Positions 11,401 to 24,300 are shown, numbered from the stretch's first letter. The stretch is 64,000 nucleotides of DNA from Siderastrea siderea (GCA_964030785.1 OZ034969.1:38762701-38826700), one strand, 5' to 3'. A program made the numbers and translations. The notes: generated from the sequence alone by a model not told the origin.

Positions 11401-12969
11401 TTAGAATCAGAGGAATGGAAAATTGTTGAATGTGCAGATGACCTTACTGCTTTTTTATCTGATTTACACTCCGTACGAAGCCTCTTTATTTTACTTGACC
11501 GATTTGAACAACTATCGGGATTAAAAGTTAATTATACCAAAACAGAAGCAATGTGGATTGGTTCGTGTCGTGACAATACCGAAACACCTCTATCTTTAAA
11601 ATGGTGCAAAACTGTAAAAGCCCTTGGTGTGCACTTCAGTTATAACAGCGAAGAGTCGCTCCAAAAGAAGTTTTACGATAAGATTTCCGATATTAAAAAA
11701 ACAAATACATCTTTGGAGTTGGAGAGGTCTTTCTCTATTGGGCAAGGTATCCATTATTAAAAGTCTTCCTCTTCCCAAATTGATATACATATTTTCTATC
11801 CTCCCACCCCCCCCCCCCCCTCGGAATTTGTTGCGCTGATACAAACAAAAATTTATAAATTCTTGTGGAAAGGGCCTGATAAAATAACAAGAAAAGCCGC
11901 AATTAATAGTTTCGACAATGGCGGGTTAAACCTTACTGATCTGGAGACTTCAATTAAGTCTCTAAGATTAGCGTGGATTTCGAAAATTCTCAATTCTGAA
12001 TCACTTCCATGGAAAAGCTATCATAGATATCTGCTCAAACCCTTCGGTGGATTTTTCTTTTTTCATCGCAACTATAACATTAATGATTATAATATCAAGT
12101 CGATTTTTTATTCAGAAATGCTGCAGTGGTGGTCTGAATTCCGCTCAAAATTTGCAACGGAAACTACATCTTTTGACTCGATAATTTGGAATAACTGCAA
12201 TAAAAGGTTTGACGGCAAACCGATCTATTATCAGAATTATGTGAATGCTAGTGTGATTCTTGTTAGTGATTTGATGTTTGCTCTGAATAATATTGATTCC
12301 TTTAACTCAGCGAAAGGCAAGGGATTAAAAGATACAAATTACCTTACCTGGACTGCAATTCGATGTTCTGTACCATAGTATTTAAAGAATCTAAATGTCG
12401 ATAGAAACGTTTTAAGAACACTGGAATTTAAATGTGGCGACAAAAGCTTTGATCCTACCTCGAGCAAGAGTAGAAACTTTTACGCCCTTTTCATTCAAGA
12501 CAAAGCCAAACATTCTAGAGGTTTCTGCAAACTAATGTCATACTTTAGCCTTAGTGGGGAAGAGACTTGCAAAGCATTTATGTTAACAAAATCAGTTGCT
12601 GTAGAAACGTTTGCACAGTGTTTTCAGTTCAAGATTTTAAATGACATTTTGTTTTTAAATACCAGATTAGCAAAAATCGGGAAGATCCCTAGTGACCTAT
12701 GTACGTTCTGTCAATCCTCTCAAGAAACATTAGAACATTTCTTTTACCAATGTCCTTATTCAACAGAATTTTGGTCTAGATTCGAAAACTTTTGGTTAAC
12801 TATTACAAAAGAGCAAATAAAACTTGATTATAAAAACATTATATTAGGAATATTAGATGAGAAATCTAGTCTGCTCAATTACTTTATTATTTTAGGTAAA
12901 CTTTATCTGTGGAATTGTCGTAAGAATAATCAAAACCCTCTTGTTTTGCCATTTGCAATACGAGACTGA

Positions 12970-13475
12970 AAAGCTTATAGCCTCTCAAAACAACTTGATC
13001 TTAAAAAAAATTTCAGGCTAAATGGAACCCTCTTTTGAATAGTAATCAAGCTTTTTCTATCAAGGACTAAGTGCTGTCTGTAAGCTAACTCCTCGTGAAT
13101 ATTAATATAGAAAGTAATTGTGTAAAGTAGTGTAAGTTTCTCATGACAAGTAGTGTAACTATAATGTCTATAAGGCGATTAGAAATTTATATTGCAATTA
13201 CAGTATATTGTAAGTCTTTCAAGCATCAGCGTAAGCAGAATATCATATTGTAATTTGTATGGGTAATAATTATTACATAATTTTAGAGTGATTAGAGTAT
13301 CATACTGTAAGTAGAATATAATATTGTAAATCGTCTAAGAGGTATTGTATTGTCATTAGTGTAGGCAGAGTCTCGTCAGTTGTGTAAGTGTTGTGATTAT
13401 TGTACTGTAGAGTGGTGTAATGTTTGCAATAAAAAAAAAAACAACAAAAAAACAAAGAAATAACAACTATTCGTA
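12970..13475 (+). other. LINE 3' untranslated region
   Basis: This AT-rich sequence after the ORF2 stop has repeated GTAAG/TAGTGTAA-like words and no open frame. It ends in an A-rich tract (13429-13470) that I take as the LINE tail. Confidence 0.5.
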
Positions 13476-13883
13476 CAGGGTCTGGAAGGGTATTCTCGGG
13501 ATCCGGGATTTGACCAAAATACGGTGCGGGATTCGGGAAAACGAAAAATATCTTGATGGAATTCGGGATTTAACTGCTACCAGGGAAGCGGGATTTGCCA
13601 AAATTTTGGGACGGAATGCGGAATTTTGTTGCCTGTCTGTCGGGAATTCGGAAAATCGTCACGACCCAAATAAACGTTATGGCGGCAAAAGCGAATCAAC
13701 CAGGCGAGCGCAAAATATCAATCGAAAGGGCCAACTTTTGCAGAAATTAGTCTTATTTCATGTATTTTTGGGAAAGAAAAAACGAAATTCGGGATCGCGA
13801 TGAAAAAAGTGCGGGATGCGGGATTCTCGTGAAAAAGGAGCGAGAATCCGGGATCAGGACCCCCCCCCCCCTTCCAGACCCTG
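13476..13883. mobile_element. 408-bp MITE with CAGGGTCTGGAAGGG ends
   Basis: The left end reads CAGGGTCTGGAAGGG and the right end is its complement after a run of C. Inside, CGGGATTTG/CGGGATTCGG words recur at irregular spacing. The CAGGG start is hAT-like; the flanks (TTCGTA and TTCATA) are only a weak duplication. Confidence 0.7.
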
Positions 13884-14840
13884 TTCATACTGCGCAAATT
13901 GCGTGAAAAACCAATGAAATTTTTCAAGCTTGAGTTGTTTGTGAGTTCCATCGCTACATATGGTGTGTAGACATTCTCTTTTAGTAAATATAATCAAACG
14001 CTAGAATCGAGGTAGAAATTGGCCTGTCAAAAGTGTCAGAAAACTGTTTCAGTGATGTAAGTCTTCGACTTTATTGTCTTGCCGTAATTAGAAACGCATT
14101 TTAAAACGTTCCAATAGACCGAGCAAAGAAAGAAATGTGTCATTTGAAGGCTTCCCTGTCCGTACCCGGTGTTACTGACATGGGAAGCGAGAACATAAGA
14201 ATTTTATGTTCGAGTGGGAAGAGAGATATTGTTCTTTCCAGAGAACGAGTAAGATATTGATGTTCCCAAGAAAACATAAAATTCATGTCTTTGAGCTCAC
14301 GTGTCAAAGTGATGTTCTTTTTATTATATGGACCAGACTTTGGGATGGCATTTGAAATTAATACGACGTTAGCTAAGATGGTACATTTGGAACATCAGAC
14401 TAGAAGGGCGTAGCTACATTTATAAAATCAAAGACATTGTTTTCGAGTCGGCGATGTGTGATGAAACATTTCCGATCATGGTAAGAGAATGACGGTTTTT
14501 TAATACCGGTTTTAGCTGAATTTAACTTAACAGTCTTTTTACTGATTATATCAAAGCAAAAGAAGTCACTAAATTGCCAACAAAACCTTCAGGGTTTGTG
14601 CTTTAAGTTAAATTTTTAAATTTAAAAGTTGTCATCCTCGAAAACAACCGTTCTTGCAGAACAAACATCACGCAGAATAGCGGGCTATTCAAGCGTGAGC
14701 GTTCAATAAAATTAAGCGCCTCAGTTAGAGAGAAAAGGGTTAAATCGGGTGAAGCCGAACAACTGTAATGGGCGTTTTTCAGTACTTAGAGGGATCTTAG
14801 CTTATTCGCGTAAAGTGAAAGCTAAAAGTACACTTTATGG
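13884..14840. other. Unassigned 0.95 kb
   Basis: I see no credible gene, RNA gene or terminal repeat here. The open frames are short and lack known motifs. Confidence 0.5.
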
Positions 14841-15712
14841 GTGTTACTAAAACGAGTAACGCAGTAACGAGTAACGAGAAACGCAGTAACGAGAAAACGA
14901 GTAACGAGAAAAATTTTCCAAGGGTGAAAAATAGCAAACGAGTAACGGGAAAAAATTGAAAGGCAAAAATTAAAAAAAAAAAAGAAGAAAAACGGTAAAA
15001 AAAATTTTGAAAAGGGTGAAAATGACACTGAATGATAATAATTACTTAGGCAATACAGAACTGTAATAAAACGAAAAATGTGACCTCAAAGCCTTTGATG
15101 TGTATTGGTGAAAAATGTTGTGTCAGTCACGGCAGGCTGCATAAAAAAGCTGTGAAGAAGTTTTTGTCCGAATTCAATGAAGTAATTGATATATATTTCA
15201 ATTCCCCGTTCTCACTGCAGTGTGCAGCGAAGGTGCATTCGCTAGACTTTTTTAATGACAGGGTGAGATACCCGGCAACCGGGTACGGATATTTCAAGAC
15301 TAAATACCCGGCAGTCCGAAATTTTCGATGGGTTTTGACCGAAAGGCTTATTCTAACGTTCTGTAAGTATTCGATATTTGTTTAGAATTGCAAAGCGATT
15401 CAGAAAAGTATTTCAGTAAATGGTAGTTCACGAGTTTTCTGAGCTTGTGCATACATGTACTAGAAAATTGCGATGTTTGCGACACTTCATTTAATAGAGT
15501 TATTAGTAGCTATACCTCCCGGCTATACCGTCTATACCCGCCAGTCAGAAACGCACAGAATTTCTCATTCAAACGTCCTGGGCGTATTGGAAGTTTGTTT
15601 AGAATTACTGAGCGGTTTAAAAGACCAGTCTGGTTTTTTTAGATGACGAATTTCCTGAGTTTGTGCACAATAGAAAATTGCTGTTTTCGCCACACTTTTA
15701 GCCAGAGCCGCC
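14841..15712 (+). repeat. Interspersed repeat family E, copy 1
   Basis: It starts with an imperfect array of CGAGTAACG units (14850-14950). It then runs through blocks that recur in opposite orientation at 37785-38243 (array end and the following 350 bp) and at 20290-20924 (later part). Words such as TACCCGGCAGTCCGAAATTT mark the shared segment. No coding motif is recognised. Confidence 0.7.
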
Positions 15713-15718
15713 AAGTTT

Positions 15719-16210
15719 AATGCATCAGTCAATTCCAGCGGTGCCCATCCCCCCCGGGCATTAGTGGGGCATTTTTCTTCATTGTCCGTCCCGGGGGCCT
15801 GGCATTAGTCAACCCCGGGGCATTTGACAGTCTTGTGATTTTCACGTCACAGTACTGTCACTTCCTTTCCGTGATAAGTTTATCGGGCAAGGACAATAAA
15901 TTTGTGATTAACTTTCTCTAAAGAGGACAAGATGAGACGATAGATCCACAGAACTAATGATCACTGAAGCAATACAGAGAAATAAGACTTATTTCAGACT
16001 TAGTTTGGCCTGATTTAGCTTTGATTAGAATGGAGATAAGCTCGAAAACTAAGAAATCAACTTATTTTTTTTACCTGTACCGCGGGGCATTTGAACAGCT
16101 TGTTTGTCCCCGCCGTGGGGCATCTGCCGGTTTGCTTCCAAAAAATGCTAATGCCCGGGGGTCGGCCCGGGGGGGGGGGGGTTGGGCACTGCTGGAAATG
16201 ACTGATGCAT
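15719..16210. mobile_element. 492-bp MITE with GC-rich ends
   Basis: Inverted ends AATGCATCAGTCAATTCCAGC and GCTGGAAATGACTGATGCAT enclose G/C-run-rich subterminal blocks with repeated GGGGCATT motifs. The flanking AAGTTT at 15713-15718 and 16211-16216 is a likely 6-bp target duplication. Confidence 0.8.
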
Positions 16211-16225
16211 AAGTTTCGCTTCATT

Positions 16226-19200
16226 CCTGCAATCCCTTTTATTTATTTATTTTATTATAAATTTTTTTAACATCTTTATTGATACACAAGACACAAACAA
16301 AAAAAAAATACATAAAGATTGGTAGCATACAGAATTAAAAAAACAACATATATAGCGTACAATGTTCAGGTAAAATTACGTTACAAAGTATATGAGTTAT
16401 TATATTTTTAACTATTATCGCAAGCGACATGGTGTATACAATTCTATAGTGTGCAGAGAGAGGAGTCTTTTCACTTGAATACTAATTAATTAATATTTTC
16501 CAGGTTATAGTTAAAAGATAGTTTGCTGACAAATTCGTGAATGGAGATGGTCTCACTATTTATCTTGTTTGAATATATGCAGGGGGGCTGGCAGCGAGGC
16601 CTGGAACCGAGTTACATGATTGCCTCAGTAAAGAAATTTGGCCGAGTAGGAATGTGTACTAATTTTAACCAAACAAACATGGCGGTGGCGACGAAGGAGA
16701 ATTAGCCGAATTAGTCTTCATTTGGTGTACGCGGGTTTGTGTTGGTTCAACATTATTTCGCTTATTCCAAGTTTAAACATTCAAGGGAAGGTTTCAATCG
16801 CTTTTTTTTTATCTTTTTTCTATCTGATTTGGTTTACCTTTCTGCTTTTTCTTGTACTGATTTCGCAACGAGTTTTGAAGGATTTTCTGACACATTTGAT
16901 AGCGGAGATTCACCCTTCTCTTTCACTAAGAATTGTCGCTCGAGACGTTGTCCTTTTTTCATTTACATACACTGTAGATTTTTCTTTCTTTATAGGAACT
17001 ACCCAGAAGGAGTCAACAATTAATTGTGGAGGTTTTGTTGATCCAAATTATTTTTTGGTTTGCTCAAGTTATGTTACTACCATACAGTCTTCAAGAGATT
17101 TTTTTATGTACAGTTCTGTTTACAACACTTTGCTCTTTGACTTTCCCAAGTGAGTCACAGATATTGACTAGGTATACCTGACATTAAAGCTCATTATTTT
17201 GGAGAAAAAGGTGAAATAATTTTTCATTTAGATTTTGTCTATCACACCTCTGGGGTGAGAACTGAAACATAAAGGAGGCAGGTTACTCAACTGACAGCAA
17301 TACTCCAACCAGTCATTTCACATATTAACTTGCATGGTGACCATGGCTTCATATATTTCATCATGAATGGGTTTGTGGAAAATTGGCATTCAATTCTGAA
17401 GGGACTTAAATTGTTCTTGACAGTGCCATTGATGAACAGCTTTTGCAAACAAAACAATCATTCGGGGGTGGAGTTTGCAAAGGTTCTGACTGTCTGTAAG
17501 GTAGAGATACCCTGGCAAACACACCATCACCTTAGATCTAGCAGTTGTGAGGTTATCCAAGACGCATGTTGATAAAATATATGTTTTGGGCAAAGTTTTG
17601 GGTTGAACAGGGACTTTGACTGATGACCTATATATGGACAGCTATGTTAATCCTTAATGTTCTGAAAACACTTCAAAATGACAGTTGCATACTTAGAGCA
17701 ACTATACGTAGTTGATCAGCCATTCTGGGGTTATTTGATATCTCCTTTGTAAATAAGTTACTGAATGCATGCCAGCCTCATTTTGACACCCAGCAACACA
17801 ACACTGTTTTGATCTGTTTTCCCCTACCTTATTGGTAAAAATTTTGAAATAATGGTCCTCACATAAATGTAATGAACTTGAGAAGTTGAAACGGCAAACT
17901 TAAAAAAATTCAGTCTTGACCAGGATCAAATTTGCCTTTGCAACTGCTCAAAGTTGAAAACATTTAAGAACTGCAAGCCTGGCCTTTATGGTCACATTTG
18001 TTACATCCGATCCGGTAGTTCACAAATGATTTATTTCATATGTATCCATCTTCAATAAAAATTCTCCTTGGCATTTGGAACTGTTTGTTTCCTCATCAGA
18101 AGTACAAAAATTTAATGTCTGAAAGGTGAGCTGAAGTCAATTGCTCTTTAAACCGAAGGGGCAATTTAGAACTTTTGCATTGTCCTAATACTCCATTATT
18201 GCATAGTTCACCTGGTGTTACTGAACTCAAACTACAAATTGACACTTAAGAATGAGGGCCTGAATGTCTTTCTCTTGAAATAAGCTTCTTGCACAGGCTA
18301 CAGGCAAAAGACAAAAACTCATACAATAATTTCAAATCCTTCAATCTTTTCAGATGACCCTAGCAAATGTTTACAATCCTTCTCATTGGGCAGTTGCATG
18401 CGTAATGCTTGGAAATGTGAGAGTTCATTGCATTTTCTTTTGAATTTAACTTAGCGCGTCAGTACAATATATGGAAGCTGAGGGAGTTTTCTTAAACCTA
18501 GATGTATTTACTTTGCCAATTCTTAAGTTCTCTTATCAAAACAAGCAAACGAGGAAAAGCATTCTTCGTTTGCTGGTTGTCCGTTATAAGCTATCCTTTC
18601 CAGTTGCAAAATTCTATCATCTAAAAAATGTTCTTAAAGCTGTTTTTCTTGTAACCGCACTTTAAACTGAAAACTCATAACCAATATATTTGCAGGAATA
18701 ACTGCCGCCGAGAAACATTCAAGCCCAAAAAAAGAATTCCATAAAATAAACGTGGTGTTTTATGCGTAATTACGCTTACAGCTGTAAATAAGACGCATAA
18801 AACTTGACACAAGTATTTGTTTAATATACGTATAAAGTTCAAGCCCATTTTAAATACATTCTGAGCCTTCGCGTTCGATTTTGTGCCTTCACTGTGAAAA
18901 AGACTTTTAAAGAAGAATCGCAATCGAAATCTCCTCTTTTCACTTTGTTGGCTGGAAGATCCCACAGTTTCCACAGTATAAAGATCCTTGTAAATCTTCC
19001 TGAGACGACGAAATCCAGAATCACCCGCTAGAATATACAGTTATAATTTGAGCTTAGTTTGTTCAACACACAACAATGTGACACACTCAACTGGGAAAAT
19101 CTCTGGCCGAAACTTGTCACTCGCATATTCAATATTGACTGCTCTACTAACCTTGTAAAATAAAGCTGGTCCTTCATTCCCTCGGTTTTGATGGCTCAGA

Positions 19201-20215
19201 GACAGAAATGGATCGAAATAGAAGGACGAAAGCTGCAACTTTTAAAATGCCACTTCAGGTCAAGTGGCTGTTGACACCGCGAGCGTTACTTTCGATAACA
19301 CAAACATCACAGCTCATGTTCTTGAGATTATACACAGTAGGAGTGTGCACAGATTCAGAATTTAAAGAAATGTGGTGTTCAAACTCAGTACTGTCGTTAA
19401 AAATGCTAACAGCAAGTAAACAATAAGAAGCAACGAATTCCTTTCCCACAATCGAGTCACCACGAACAAAAAACATATTCTCGAGTAGTTCCTTGCACTT
19501 CGCGCATGCTCGTTAGGGTTTTCGAATGATTGACAGATTTCTTTACTGGGGCAAACATGTAGAGGCCAGAAGCGGCAAGATCAAAGGTAGCTGCCAGCCC
19601 CCCCTGAATATGTGTATTTGCGCATAGATAGGGTGGTGTAGTTAAATTTCCTTTTTATTTTTGTTTCGTGGGAGTTCGAGATTATACCAAACAGGACTTC
19701 CTCAACGGTAGGAGAGATCTGACAAGAGTTTGTTTCGTTGAACCATTGTACAACTTTTTGCACAAAAATCTTAGTAAACGGGCATTCAATAAATGTATGT
19801 TCAATAGAGTCCTTATCCCCACAATACAGGCATTCGTCATCTGGTCTGATGCCAAATCTGAATAACTCTTTCTTTGTAACTATGATCCTATGAATTAATT
19901 TAAATTGAAACTCTTTTAGCTTAGTTTCTTTGCAGGTGGTTTTCAGTAATTTGAAAATCTTACTCCACGATTCTTTGTTTACGGATAGGATTTCACTCCA
20001 GCGTTTGGGGCCGGTTTGGTCCTGGGTGTGGGTTTTTGAATTAAGCAATTTGTAAAAATTTCTTGCCCTAGCCTTGCCTAAATCAATCTGTACGGTTTCG
20101 TTTAGAGGAAATATGTATCTGATTGTTTTGCTATGATCGAAAGATGCTTCGGGATGGCGCAGATAATATTGTAGAAAGTTGGTTGCAATCCCTTTTATGT
20201 ATGAGTAGATTCATT
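16226..20215 (-). pseudogene. Second L1-like LINE: ORF2 C-terminus and 3' end, split by a hAT element
   Basis: On the minus strand 20215-19615 encodes the C-terminal part of an L1-like ORF2, including the knuckle CLYCGDKDSIEHTFIECP near 19830-19780. At 19614 the frame meets the hAT insertion and then resumes in frame at 16571 with YSNKINSETI. It ends at a stop at 16486-16488. The 3' untranslated part reaches an A-rich end near 16226-16265. Only this last part of the element is present. Confidence 0.8.
16580..19606. mobile_element. 3.0 kb hAT-type transposon, no transposase recognised
   Basis: The ends CAGGGGGGCTGGCAGC and GCTGCCAGCCCCCCCTG are short inverted repeats of the hAT type. The flanks AATATATG (16572-16579) and AATATGTG (19607-19614) are an 8-bp duplication with one difference. 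No DDE motif or BED finger is readable. The open frame at 16722-17153 is Phe/Leu/Ser-rich and unlike any transposase I know. It is probably non-autonomous or heavily decayed. Confidence 0.8.
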
Positions 20216-20289
20216 AAAAGGAATACTGATTATTCGTTTTTGTATCAATATCACTGAAATATTAGTTCAATAATTTGAAAAATGTATTT

Positions 20290-20924
20290 GAAACCTCTGA
20301 GCCGCCAAACTCGTGAACTGCATTTAGCTTTTGCCGGCGAAACTGCGCCCGGCTGCCGGGCATGTAGACACAATTACTGTATTAAGGTCAGCTAAATACC
20401 CAGAACTCTGGTTTCGGAGAATTATACAGTAATTATTGAGGCAACGGCCTATTATTGAGGGCTTCCTAACTTTGTATAGTGGAGGTAAGTGATTCGAAAC
20501 TAGCGTGTTTTTGGGGGCCACATTTACAACTCTACAGCGTCGTGACATGTCACAGTAAGGTGGCGTGACGGCTCTTGTCAGACAGGGATCAAGCAAGCTA
20601 CAGCTATTGTATAGCTTGCTAAATCTCTGGAAGTTCGCCAACTACAAAACCAAATTGGTCTTTTAATCGCTTAGTAATTGTAAAAAATCTTCCAGTTCTT
20701 CCAGAACGTTTGAATGAGAAATTTTCTGTGTTTCTGACTGGCGGGTCAAGCCACTCGCAAACATCGGAATTTTCTAATATGCACAAACTCAGAAAATTCG
20801 TCAACTACCAAACTAAAATACTTTTCTGAATCGCTTGGCAATTCTAAACAATATCGAATACTTTCAGAACGTTAGGATAAGCCTTTCGGTCAAACCCTTC
20901 GAAAATTTCGGACTGCCGGGTATT
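20290..20924 (-). repeat. Interspersed repeat family E, copy 2
   Basis: Reverse-oriented relative of 15290-15690: the block ending in GGACTGCCGGGTATTTA and the block around TTCTGACTGGCGGGT are shared in the same order on the opposite strand. No gene is seen. Confidence 0.65.
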
Positions 20925-21097
20925 TAATAGCGGAGCCTGCGGGCAAAGCCCGTCAGCGGAGCTCCATTGCTAAGGAAATTTGGTAATCTATCGATCCGAA
21001 AAATTTTGGTTCTGACGTCAGCGTACGTCCGTCCATCCGTCCGTCCGACCGTCCGTACAGACTCTGGGGGAGGGGGAGGGAAGTCTCAAGGCAACCC
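20924..21097 (-). repeat. Repeat family D, copy 2, left part
   Basis: Reverse complement of the 9270-9430 end of D1: TAGCGGAGCCTGC, CAGCGGAGCTCCATTGCTAA and a CGTCCGTCC array follow in order. The remainder of the repeat resumes at 36404, beyond the Academ-type transposon, which is therefore younger than this copy. Confidence 0.7.
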
Positions 21098-21186
21098 GAC
21101 CGGGAGTAGGCTCAGTCTCCAGCCGTGAGTGTCTCGATGCGCCCGCGATTCTCGCCACTTTCACGGCTGGGCGCACGGGTTTGGTT
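21098..21186. repeat. Left target duplication and TIR of the outer Academ-type element
   Basis: GACCGGGAG at 21098-21106 is repeated at 36395-36403. The TIR from 21107 begins TAGGCTCAGT and continues to GGGTTTGGTT at 21186. It contains an inner inverted pair (CAGCCGTGA and TCACGGCTG). Compared with the right TIR it has 14 extra bases after TAGGCTCAGT. Confidence 0.9.
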
Positions 21187-21304
21187 GCTTGTCCGTGACG
21201 TCATTACAATTTTAATAATTATGCAGACAATGCACACGTCATTTGCATAAATTTTATCTGTTTCTTTTTTTGTATCGTCTTGAAAAAAGCGAAATGCAAA
21301 ACGT

Positions 21305-24300
21305 ATGCCTGAAACGCCTCCTAAAAGTGTGAAATTTCAAGAGAAAGACGGTTGTTTTATCTGTGGAAGGGAAGAAGCCAATTCCCGAAAACGGCGTTCA
21401 TTAGCGCAGAACGAATTGTTGGAAAAAGTTTGTCAACTGTTGCCAGTGACGAGTGACTTGTTAAAAATTAACTCTCATCGATACGTCTGCGAAACCCCTT
21501 GTTATAGGGACCTTGAGAAGTTTTTCAAACTTAAAGCCAATGTTGAAACACTCAGGAATTCAGTGTTAAAACGATTTGAAGGAGCACAACAACGTACGAA
21601 ACGCTGCCTGCCTTCCGATGTTACTCCTCACCAATCGCCCGACCCGAAGAGACAGTCTCGAGCAGGTTTATCTGACGGATGTGTTGCTAGAAGTTTAAAT
21701 TTTGGTCTCGCTGTTGGAAGCTGTCAAAGGATTACCAATGTTGAAGATAAAGAAGCAAAAACACCACAACCATCGCCACACCCTACAGTTCAGCGGCTGC
21801 TAGGACCTTGGCCTTTATCGTCCGTGGCAAAGACGCTTTCTCCTGGATTTTTATTTTGCCATAAGCCGCTTTATGAGCTTAGTCCAACAGAAGAGTTAAA
21901 TAATGCCAACGACGACAGCGTTACTGTTCAGGTTAGTTTCAGTGCTTAAATAATGAAAACTTCGACAAGAAAAAAATACTCTTGTTGAGCAATGGATATA
22001 AACCTTTTCTTTAAAAAGTCCGGTCATCTCGTTTTCTTTAAGCCTTGAAAGAAATTTGTGGGAGACGAAATTGAATCTGAACGTGAGTAGCTGGTATTGC
22101 CCTAAATGAGATGTTCAAGTGAGCAAAAGATTTCCTTCAATTATTCATCTATTCATATCCTTTTTAAAACTTCAACAGAAGTGCTTTATCTCCTAAAAAA
22201 GAGAGTATCAATTACGCGAATATTGCTATAAAAACTCAACGGGTTTTTTCTCCAAACGTGTAAAAAGTTAATCATAAAATTAAATAAGTTATGCCTATAC
22301 AGATTTGTACTTTGGAAGTGAATTCCTCCTTTTGTTATTATCCCTAAAAAATACTGTGCAATTGCCAGATTAATATACCTATAGTAGTTGGGAAAAAAGC
22401 AAAACCAAAACAAACATAATGCGGACCGCCTAGGAAACAATGCCAGAAGTCAATTCCGCCTTTAATTCGTCTTCAAAATAGCAATTTAAGAGGACCGTTT
22501 ACCTGACACTTTTCTTTCGCCCTTGGCTCTATTTTTAGAATGCTTAAGAAGAGAATCCAACGACCTCATAACTGCGTTTATAAAGCTGAATACGTTCGTC
22601 TTTCTTCGAAAAACTGTTATTCAAAGATAAAATTTCGACGCGCGCAATCCTATTTCTTTTCTGTCGGTGGCAATCTCGTTCCCAGAGTCCGCGTTACCCT
22701 AGACCAGCGGTCGGGAACGAGGGACTCTGGGATAAAGCGTTTACCGGAAAACAAGAATCCTGTGATCGGTCAAACTGCGCAGGCGTCAGGTATTCGCACA
22801 TCCGGTTTCACCAAATGCAGTCACTATTCCACGAGGCAATTGAGTTTTCCATGGAAAAATTGGGGATAAAAGTGTTAATGAAAGAGCAGTACGATGCCTT
22901 GTTAAAGAGCTATATGTGTAGGAAAAAGGTGTGCTGGTGGCATTGCCGACAGGTTTCGGAAAATCGCTTATTCGATTTTACCCTCGATGTTCGATTATAT
23001 TCGAAGCGGCCGTGGGGCAAGATTCTGTTGTTATCGTAGTTTCGCCTTTGAGCGCGTTTATGAGAGACCAGGTGCAAAAACTGGAAGGAGTGTTGAACGT
23101 GTGTGTCTTACAAAGTGTGGGAGAACAAGAAGGGGAAGGAAAGTCACCATCCCGGAAGATATCAAGAAATGTTTGATGTTTGGGCACCCTGAAGTATTCG
23201 ATTCGTGGACAACAAGAATGTTGCCAAAATGCTTACCGGTAAAGCGAAAGGGTGCAAGCCATTGTTGTGGACGAGGCTCATTTGGTTATTGAATGGTATT
23301 TATATAATATATCTTTTCTTCTAGTCGTGTTGCTCTGTTTTCAAACTTGAAGTAACTAAGTGTGCATGTGTACAATGTACATTTTTAGAAGATTATGTTC
23401 ACTGCAAATGCTAATAGTTTTTATTACTTAAGCTTATATTAAAACCATCTAATCAAAATAGACAAATTTCCTACTGAATGCGTTATTATTTGCAATCAAA
23501 ACCGTTAAAAAGTCATGTTGTCTGATAAATAGACATCCTTGAATATAGCTAATTGGTTCTCTGCTAGCTAGAAAATATCAAACCATTGTAATTTATATCC
23601 AAGGACTGTTACCACAAACTTGCTGCAGTGTACCTCACTGGCTAATAACTTGCAATAGTTTTTTTAGTCAGGCATTTATTGTATTTTTAAAATCTTTCAT
23701 ATGACCCCACAGACTGTACAGCTTTTACTTTTATCGTGCATAAATAAAGTCTGTCTGTCTGTCTGTCTGTCTGTCTACATTTTTTATCATATTTCAAACC
23801 GGTTAATAACTGGCTTGTGAAATGAAAGCAATCAGAAAGCGTAAATACCCAAAGAGAGGTTCTCATCCATGCAACTCATGTTTTCAGAGTTTAAATAAAG
23901 AGCAACCCATGAAAAGAGAAAGATGGATGGGAAATGAACCATTTTATGGGATGGTGTACTTCAGTCATTGCATAATTAGAAATTAAACATCACGTGGGAC
24001 ACAAATTTATATTTTTACCTTCTTTTCTGTTTTTTGTTAAGGGCCACATTTCATCCAGCATATGGAAGAATAAGCCTGTTAACAAATTTGTTCCCATCTG
24101 AGTGTCACTACTGGCACTTACAGGCACAGCAACAGCAGCTACAAAAAGTGGCATTGTAACTGCCTTAGGACTGTCCACTCCAGTAATAGTTGAGTGTAGT
24201 CCAAACAGGACTTACACCTCCCATGTGCGTCCTGATAGGGGCGATGACAAATTGGATAGAATTTTGCAGCCAATTGTTGTAGAACTCAAATCAAAGAGGC

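Larger units (their letters stand above)
9430..12969 (+). pseudogene. LINE ORF2 reverse transcriptase and C-terminal domain remnant
   Basis: This part copies LINE RNA into DNA at the nick. Readable motifs in order are TPGNNGLPIEFYNVFW (about 10050), ENWRPISLTNVDAKI (about 10226), LLFIDFEKAFDSLEW with the first catalytic Asp (10426-10470), GVRQGDPLSPYLF (about 10975) and CADDLTAF (11434-11457). The last has Cys where active enzymes have Tyr. The C-terminal part has the zinc-knuckle pattern CTFCQSSQETLEHFFYQCP near 12705-12765. The frame is broken by two insertions (10555-10925 and 11081-11400) and by frameshifts near 11700, 11830 and 12378. The open frame starting at 9302 is a chance fusion: its first 40 or so residues come from repeat D1. 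Confidence 0.85.
5280..13470 (+). mobile_element. L1/Tx1-like LINE, decayed and multiply interrupted
   Basis: In order this holds an ORF1 remnant (5302-6261), an apurinic-type endonuclease remnant (6858-7682), a reverse transcriptase and C-terminal zinc-knuckle region (9430-12969), a 3' untranslated part and an A-rich end near 13429-13470. Younger insertions lie at 5776-5918, 7688-9430, 10555-10925 and 11081-11400. Many stops and frameshifts show it is dead. The 5' limit is uncertain: LINE sequence begins somewhere between element A (ending at 5177) and the ORF1 start. Confidence 0.85.

Noticed and set aside
13884..14840. Promoter or RNA gene in the gap after the MITE
   Set aside because: No box pair, stable fold or repeated copy could be supported.
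14850..14950. CGAGTAACG array as a CRISPR array or telomere-like repeat
   Set aside because: The units are short, contiguous and irregular with no spacers, and they belong to interspersed repeat E.
16722..17153. 143-codon hydrophobic frame in the hAT element
   Set aside because: It is a Phe/Leu/Ser-rich translation of AT-rich DNA, with no transposase motif and no splice support.
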